This document shows, one piece after another, positions 60,562 to 64,000 of a stretch of 64,000 nucleotides of DNA. Under the pieces are notes generated by a model. The model was given only the letters and a program-made list of their open reading frames with translations. It did no database searches and was not told the DNA's origin. Source of the DNA: Bacteroidetes bacterium HGW-Bacteroidetes-10 (GTDB lineage Bacteria; Bacteroidota; Bacteroidia; Bacteroidales; UBA932); the NCBI GenBank assembly GCA_002842695.1, contig PHDT01000003.1:20243-84242 (forward strand), written 5' to 3'. Made by a program: the position numbers and the translations under genes. How positions within the stretch are numbered: position 1 is the stretch's first letter; every line of letters begins with the position of its first letter.

Positions 60562-62715
60562 TTATTCCTCTTTATCGTTCGATTCGTAATCCTTGAGAAG
60601 CTTATCCTGAACCTCGGCCGGAACCTGCTGGTATTCGGCGTAGGTCATGGTAAATGTAGCTCTTCCGGAAGTGAGAGAACTCAGAGTTGTAGAATATTTG
60701 TTGAGCTCAGCAAGCGGAACTCTGGCGCGAAGCACCTCAAATCCCTTGTCGCTGCTCATTCCTTCAATCATTGCACGGCGGTTCTGAAGGTCACTCATTA
60801 CATCACCCATACAGTCGCTAGGAACAAGAACCTCAATATTGTATATTGGTTCCATAATCTTTGGACCTGCCTTTTTAAAGGCCTCCTTGAAGGCGTTTCG
60901 TCCGGCTAGTTTGAATGAGATTTCGTTTGAATCTACAGGGTGCATCTTTCCATCATAAACGAACACACGAATATCGCGGGCATAAGATCCGGTAAGCGGA
61001 CCCTCTTCCATCTTCTCCATGATACCCTTTAGGATTGCCGGCATAAATCGAGCATCAATTGCACCTCCTACGATACAGTTGTAATACTCAAGTTTGCCAC
61101 CCCAGTCCATTGTAAACTCTTCCTTACCTTTTAAGTTGAGAACAAGCTCCTTGCCGTCAACCTTAAATCTGTTATTTGCGGCAACGCCCTCAACAACAGG
61201 CTCAATAAGGATGTGAACTTCTCCAAACTGACCTGCTCCGCCAGATTGCTTTCTGTGACGATAGTCTGCAGTTGCAACCTTGGTGATGGTCTCCCTGTAA
61301 GGAATCTTTGGAGGGAAGAGATCTATCTCAAGCTTATGAGTATTTGTAAGGTGCCATTTAAGAATGTTAATATGGTGCTCGCCCTGTCCGCTGAGGATTG
61401 TCTGCTTAAGCTCTTTTGAGTACTCTATCTTGATTGTAGGGTCCTCTGCATGTGCGCGGTTAAGAATTTCACCCAGCTTCTCCTCATCCTTCTCGACCTT
61501 TGCCTTGATGGCAGTTCTGTATTTTGAAGGAGGGAAAACAATCGGTTCAAAAACCCACTCTTTGTTACCTCCGTTGAGAGTCTGATTTGTTTTCACAGAT
61601 TTTAGCTTAACGGTACAACCTATGTCACCGGCTATCATCTCTGTAGATTTTTCCTTTTTCTTTCCAGCAACAGCATAGATGGCAGAGAGTCTCTCTTTTG
61701 ATCCGGTTTCAGGATTTACCAGATCCATCCCCTCAGTTATCTTTCCAGACATAACACGGAAGAATGAAACCTCTCCGAGGTGCTGCTCTACAGCTGTCTT
61801 ATATACAAATACAGATGACTGTCCCGCTGCATCACAAGGTACAACAGTGCCATCCTTAAGTTTCTGAATTGTCTTGTCGGGTGATGGTGCAACATTGATT
61901 ATAAACTCCATTAGTCTTTTAACACCAATATCCTTCTTACCTGAAAGGCAGAAGACAGGCATAATCTCGTAGTTGGCAAGACCAATTCTGAGTCCCTTAC
62001 GAATCTCTTCCTCCTCAAGCTGACCTTTATCGAAAAACAACTCCATTAAAGATTCGTCATTTTCTGCAGCCATCTCTGCAAGTATCTGATGGAGCTCTGC
62101 TGCCTGATCTGCCTGATCTGCAGGAATATCCATCTCAACTCTTGTGCCGTTTTCGTCCTTAAAATGATACATTTTCATTTTAAGAACATCAATAAAGCCA
62201 TTGAAAGCAGCACCTGTCTCAACAGGATACTGAATAACAACAACCTTTTTCCCGAAAGTTTGCCTGAGTGACTCAAGCGCTCCCTCCCAGTTTGCCTTCT
62301 CATGATCCAGCTGGTTTACACCAAGAATGAGAGGTTTTTTACACTTCTCCGCCTGACGGGCGAAAATTTCTGTTCCTACTTCAACACCGTGCTGCGCATT
62401 CACAATCATAACGCCTGCATCTGCAACCTTAAAGGCAGAGATAACACCCCCTATGAAATCGTCTGAGCCCGGAGTATCAATGATATTGAGCTTATGATCC
62501 ATAAACTCTGTATAAAGCAGCGTGGGATAGATCGAACGCTGATAAATCTGTTCAATTTCTGCATTGTCACTCACAGTAGTTTTGGCTTCAACTGTTCCTC
62601 TGCGATCAATAACTTTGCCTTCAAACAGCATTGTCTCTGCAAGCGTCGTCTTCCCAGACTTCGTGCCTCCAAGCAGGACAATGTTCCGAATGTTTTGGGT
62701 AGGATAAACTTTCAT
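60562..62715 (-). CDS. EF-G paralogue with degenerate GTPase motifs (EF-G2-like)
   Basis: 717-residue translational GTPase-fold protein with all five EF-G domains. The G1 loop is GGTKSGKT (16-23). Switch I lacks the RGIT threonine (reads QRSIYPTL). G3 reads D80-T-P-G-S84 where EF-G has DTPGH, so the catalytic histidine is serine. G4 is NQLD (134-137) in place of NKxD. C-terminal domains IV and V look intact ([21 protein letters not shown]). Bacteroides encode a second EF-G lacking GTPase activity (EF-G2) used in starvation and gut colonisation; this protein fits that group. Canonical fusA is not in the window. Confidence 0.88.
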   Translation of the reverse strand: MKVYPTQNIRNIVLLGGTKSGKTTLAETMLFEGKVIDRRGTVEAKTTVSDNAEIEQIYQRSIYPTLLYTEFMDHKLNIIDTPGSDDFIGGVISAFKVADAGVMIVNAQHGVEVGTEIFARQAEKCKKPLILGVNQLDHEKANWEGALESLRQTFGKKVVVIQYPVETGAAFNGFIDVLKMKMYHFKDENGTRVEMDIPADQADQAAELHQILAEMAAENDESLMELFFDKGQLEEEEIRKGLRIGLANYEIMPVFCLSGKKDIGVKRLMEFIINVAPSPDKTIQKLKDGTVVPCDAAGQSSVFVYKTAVEQHLGEVSFFRVMSGKITEGMDLVNPETGSKERLSAIYAVAGKKKEKSTEMIAGDIGCTVKLKSVKTNQTLNGGNKEWVFEPIVFPPSKYRTAIKAKVEKDEEKLGEILNRAHAEDPTIKIEYSKELKQTILSGQGEHHINILKWHLTNTHKLEIDLFPPKIPYRETITKVATADYRHRKQSGGAGQFGEVHILIEPVVEGVAANNRFKVDGKELVLNLKGKEEFTMDWGGKLEYYNCIVGGAIDARFMPAILKGIMEKMEEGPLTGSYARDIRVFVYDGKMHPVDSNEISFKLAGRNAFKEAFKKAGPKIMEPIYNIEVLVPSDCMGDVMSDLQNRRAMIEGMSSDKGFEVLRARVPLAELNKYSTTLSSLTSGRATFTMTYAEYQQVPAEVQDKLLKDYESNDKEE

Positions 62716-62829
62716 ATTAATTACCTGATTATATGTTAATTATAATTTTTAGGTCATGAGATATCAAATTTAGCATTTATTTTTGAAACGACAATAAGGG
62801 GAACCCTTGCAGAATCCCAATCCCTTATA

Positions 62830-63096
62830 TCACTGCTGAGACCAGTATAACATCATAATCATATCCAGGGTAAGCCCTGTGGTATCTTCCAGCCGCCTAT
62901 CAAGCTCATCTGCAGCACACCCAAACTTTTTGGCAAGGTTTTCCCGTGAAACGCCCCTCCTTTTGCAAATATTATCCTCTTCAAACAGTTTGTAGAAGAG
63001 GTTGCCGAACTCCTCTGCCGACAATTTTTTCAAAGGCGGTTGCGGTGGATCTGTCATTTTACTTTTAGAGTTCATAAATTCAGTTTTAGAGTTCAT
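62830..63096 (-). CDS. Small protein with helix-turn-helix-like segment, unknown
   Basis: 88 residues. The first 14 contain a short duplication (MNSKTEF MNSKSKM) matched by a DNA repeat of TTTTAGAGTTCAT, so the true start could be any of three methionines. The rest, KRRGVSRENLAKKFGCAADELDRRLEDTTGL, looks like a helix-turn-helix. No relatives recognised. AT-rich surroundings and small size recall genes near mobile regions. Confidence 0.55.
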   Translation of the reverse strand: MNSKTEFMNSKSKMTDPPQPPLKKLSAEEFGNLFYKLFEEDNICKRRGVSRENLAKKFGCAADELDRRLEDTTGLTLDMIMMLYWSQQ

Positions 63097-63322
63097 TAAT
63101 TTTCTTTTTGAGTTTATCGATCTAATATTTTCATCAGAAATTACACACTAAAAGTATGCTAAATCATTAAGTCAATTTAGCCCTCAGGTGTATATTTATC
63201 CGATTATAGATTTATTTTTTCTGAATTTAGATTTTTCACAAACTATATGAACACTATTTGTGTCTATTTAAGGCCCTTTTAGGGGTTACTATTGTTGTAA
63301 AACAAGACCTATATTTGTTTAT

Positions 63323-63637
63323 ATGAATATGGTCAAGGCTAAGGAAATAATTGGCAAGCTAACTAAGCTTGAGGCCATATCAAAAGTTCTTAAGACCACT
63401 CCTGAAGAGATCCTCTCTGCGGACTCATCTGCCGAAGCTCTGGGAAAAATCGCTCAACTTGAGGCCTTGATTGCAGATCTAAAGGTAAAACTCCACGAGT
63501 GTGAATCAGAGAAAGAGTTAATGACGGCCGAATTCGAGGGTAAAATCGCAGAGCACATTGCTGCCATTAATACCAGAAACAATCTTATAGGAATTCTCAA
63601 AGATCAGATTGCCCGGTACTCAAACCCTGAGAAGTAG
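63323..63637 (+). CDS. Small coiled-coil protein, unknown
   Basis: 104 residues, mostly a predicted coiled coil from about 47 to 95 (heptad-like LEALIADLKVKLHECESEKE). The N-terminal part (LTKLEAISKVLKTTPEEILSAD) may be a small helical or HTH-like unit. Not recognised. The stop codon lies 13 bp before the left end of a long quasi-palindrome. Confidence 0.55.
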   Translation: MNMVKAKEIIGKLTKLEAISKVLKTTPEEILSADSSAEALGKIAQLEALIADLKVKLHECESEKELMTAEFEGKIAEHIAAINTRNNLIGILKDQIARYSNPEK

Positions 63638-63650
63638 CCATTGGCGGGGA

Positions 63651-63836
63651 CCGGTGGCCGGGGCGGCAGTAGTCTGCGCCGCAATTTCTGTTAACAAATT
63701 AAATTACTGACACTTACAAAAGACAAACTTTTCAATTCGACAAGTTTGCCTTTTGTTATAATCTGTATATCATGATGTTAACAGAAATTGCTGCGAAGTC
63801 AGTTCCTCTGCGCGCGCAGCGCTGCACCGCCACCGG
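63651..63836. repeat. Nested quasi-palindrome near the right end
   Basis: Outer CCGGTGGC (63651-63658) pairs with GCCACCGG (63829-63836). Middle arms GCAATTTCTGTTAACA (63681-63696) and 63776-63791 are exact inverted repeats. Inner AAAAGACAAACTT (63718-63730) pairs with AAGTTTGCCTTTT (63742-63754) with one mismatch. A separate CTGCGCGCGCAG palindrome lies at 63808-63819. The GC-rich flanks stand out from the AT-rich surroundings. No gene inside. Confidence 0.8.
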
Positions 63837-63860
63837 CAGCAAAGCTGACGGTACCTTCTT

Positions 63861-63993
63861 AACCAACATGTCAGCCTAATTTACATACATCTGATTATGT
63901 GCGTTTTAACTAATGCAATATTTAGGATTTTCCAGAATTAGAAATCACAATCAATTGATATGTAGTGGCTTGTAAATTAGGCTGACATGTGCC
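63861..63993 (-). repeat. 133-bp structured element, copy 2
   Basis: Perfect 20-bp arms ACATGTCAGCCTAATTTACA (63866-63885) and its complement (63971-63990), 85-bp core, same total length as copy 1. Read on the minus strand it has the same flanks (GGC left, TGGTT right). Against copy 1 the arms differ at one position on each side, keeping them complementary. The core matches at about 46 of 85 positions without gaps, including GATTTCTAA and GTTAAAA. Confidence 0.85.
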
Positions 63994-64000
63994 TAAAGTT

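Noticed and set aside
63651..63993. Integron attC site or insertion sequence end
   Set aside because: No integrase, transposase or target-site duplication is visible in the window, and the arms do not match any end I recognise.
1..64000. tRNA, rRNA, tmRNA or riboswitch genes
   Set aside because: I looked for cloverleaf-like and conserved rRNA stretches, and for a glycine riboswitch before gcvP, and recognised none; a covariance search would be needed to exclude them.

Overview
The window reads as a chromosomal segment of a Bacteroidota bacterium, most likely of the order Bacteroidales. Supporting signs are TAnnTTTG -7 promoter boxes in front of many genes, a GldH-like lipoprotein next to RicT, DUF4403 and DUF3109 proteins, an MG2/TonB-plug protein, Bacteroidota-type LptE next to SecG, and a second EF-G-like factor with degenerate GTPase motifs. 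Coding density is high and most genes are housekeeping. I saw no phage, insertion sequence, transposase, CRISPR array, rRNA or tRNA. No closer taxonomic placement is possible from sequence alone.

Layout. 1-2.0 kb: biotin carrier (cut by the window edge) and carboxyltransferase of a propionyl/methylmalonyl-CoA biotin enzyme. 2.1-4.9 kb: gcvP. 4.9-5.7 kb: a gene-free island packed with inverted repeats. 5.7-9.2 kb: a glycyl radical enzyme of the hydroxyproline dehydratase (HypD) type and its activase. 9.3-16.0 kb: Fic protein, MscS-type channel, secreted SGNH hydrolase, miaA, smpB, lgt, an rRNA-type methyltransferase. 16.1-22.0 kb: pgk, DUF4403 protein, frr, pyrH, a lone succinate dehydrogenase cytochrome b, hemW. 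22.0-29.8 kb: two unrecognised membrane proteins, then a minus-strand run TPR protein, peptidase U32, holB, ricT, gldH, trmB. 29.9-36.0 kb: M16 protease, DUF3109, polyprenyl synthase, LOG protein, small outer membrane protein, thioredoxin, and a second inverted-repeat element. 36.2-42.6 kb: an RND efflux operon led by its TetR regulator and ending in a small PII-like gene. 42.7-49.5 kb: kbl, a PspC-PadR-PspC cassette, secG, a TPR-like protein, lptE and a receiver-less sigma-54 activator. 49.5-55.6 kb: a large lipoprotein, the MG2/plug protein and lepA. 55.6-62.7 kb: two-subunit transketolase, an ECF sigma cassette, a TrmN6-like methyltransferase, a LolD-like ATPase and the EF-G2-like factor. 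62.8-64.0 kb: two small orphan genes followed by a second island of inverted repeats.

The most unusual content is non-coding. Two copies of a 133-bp element (5066-5198 and, in opposite orientation, 63861-63993) have perfect 20-bp inverted arms. The arms differ between copies at one position that changes together on both sides, while the 85-bp core has drifted to about 54% identity. Each copy lies 70-85 bp from a separate long nested palindrome, on the same side once orientation is matched. Two further paired-palindrome elements occur at 5590-5701 and 36029-36162, and the latter shares a 17-bp arm (16 matches) with sequence just outside the first 133-bp copy. These look like one or more families of structured, mobile or RNA-forming intergenic repeats, with no protein in the window that would explain them.
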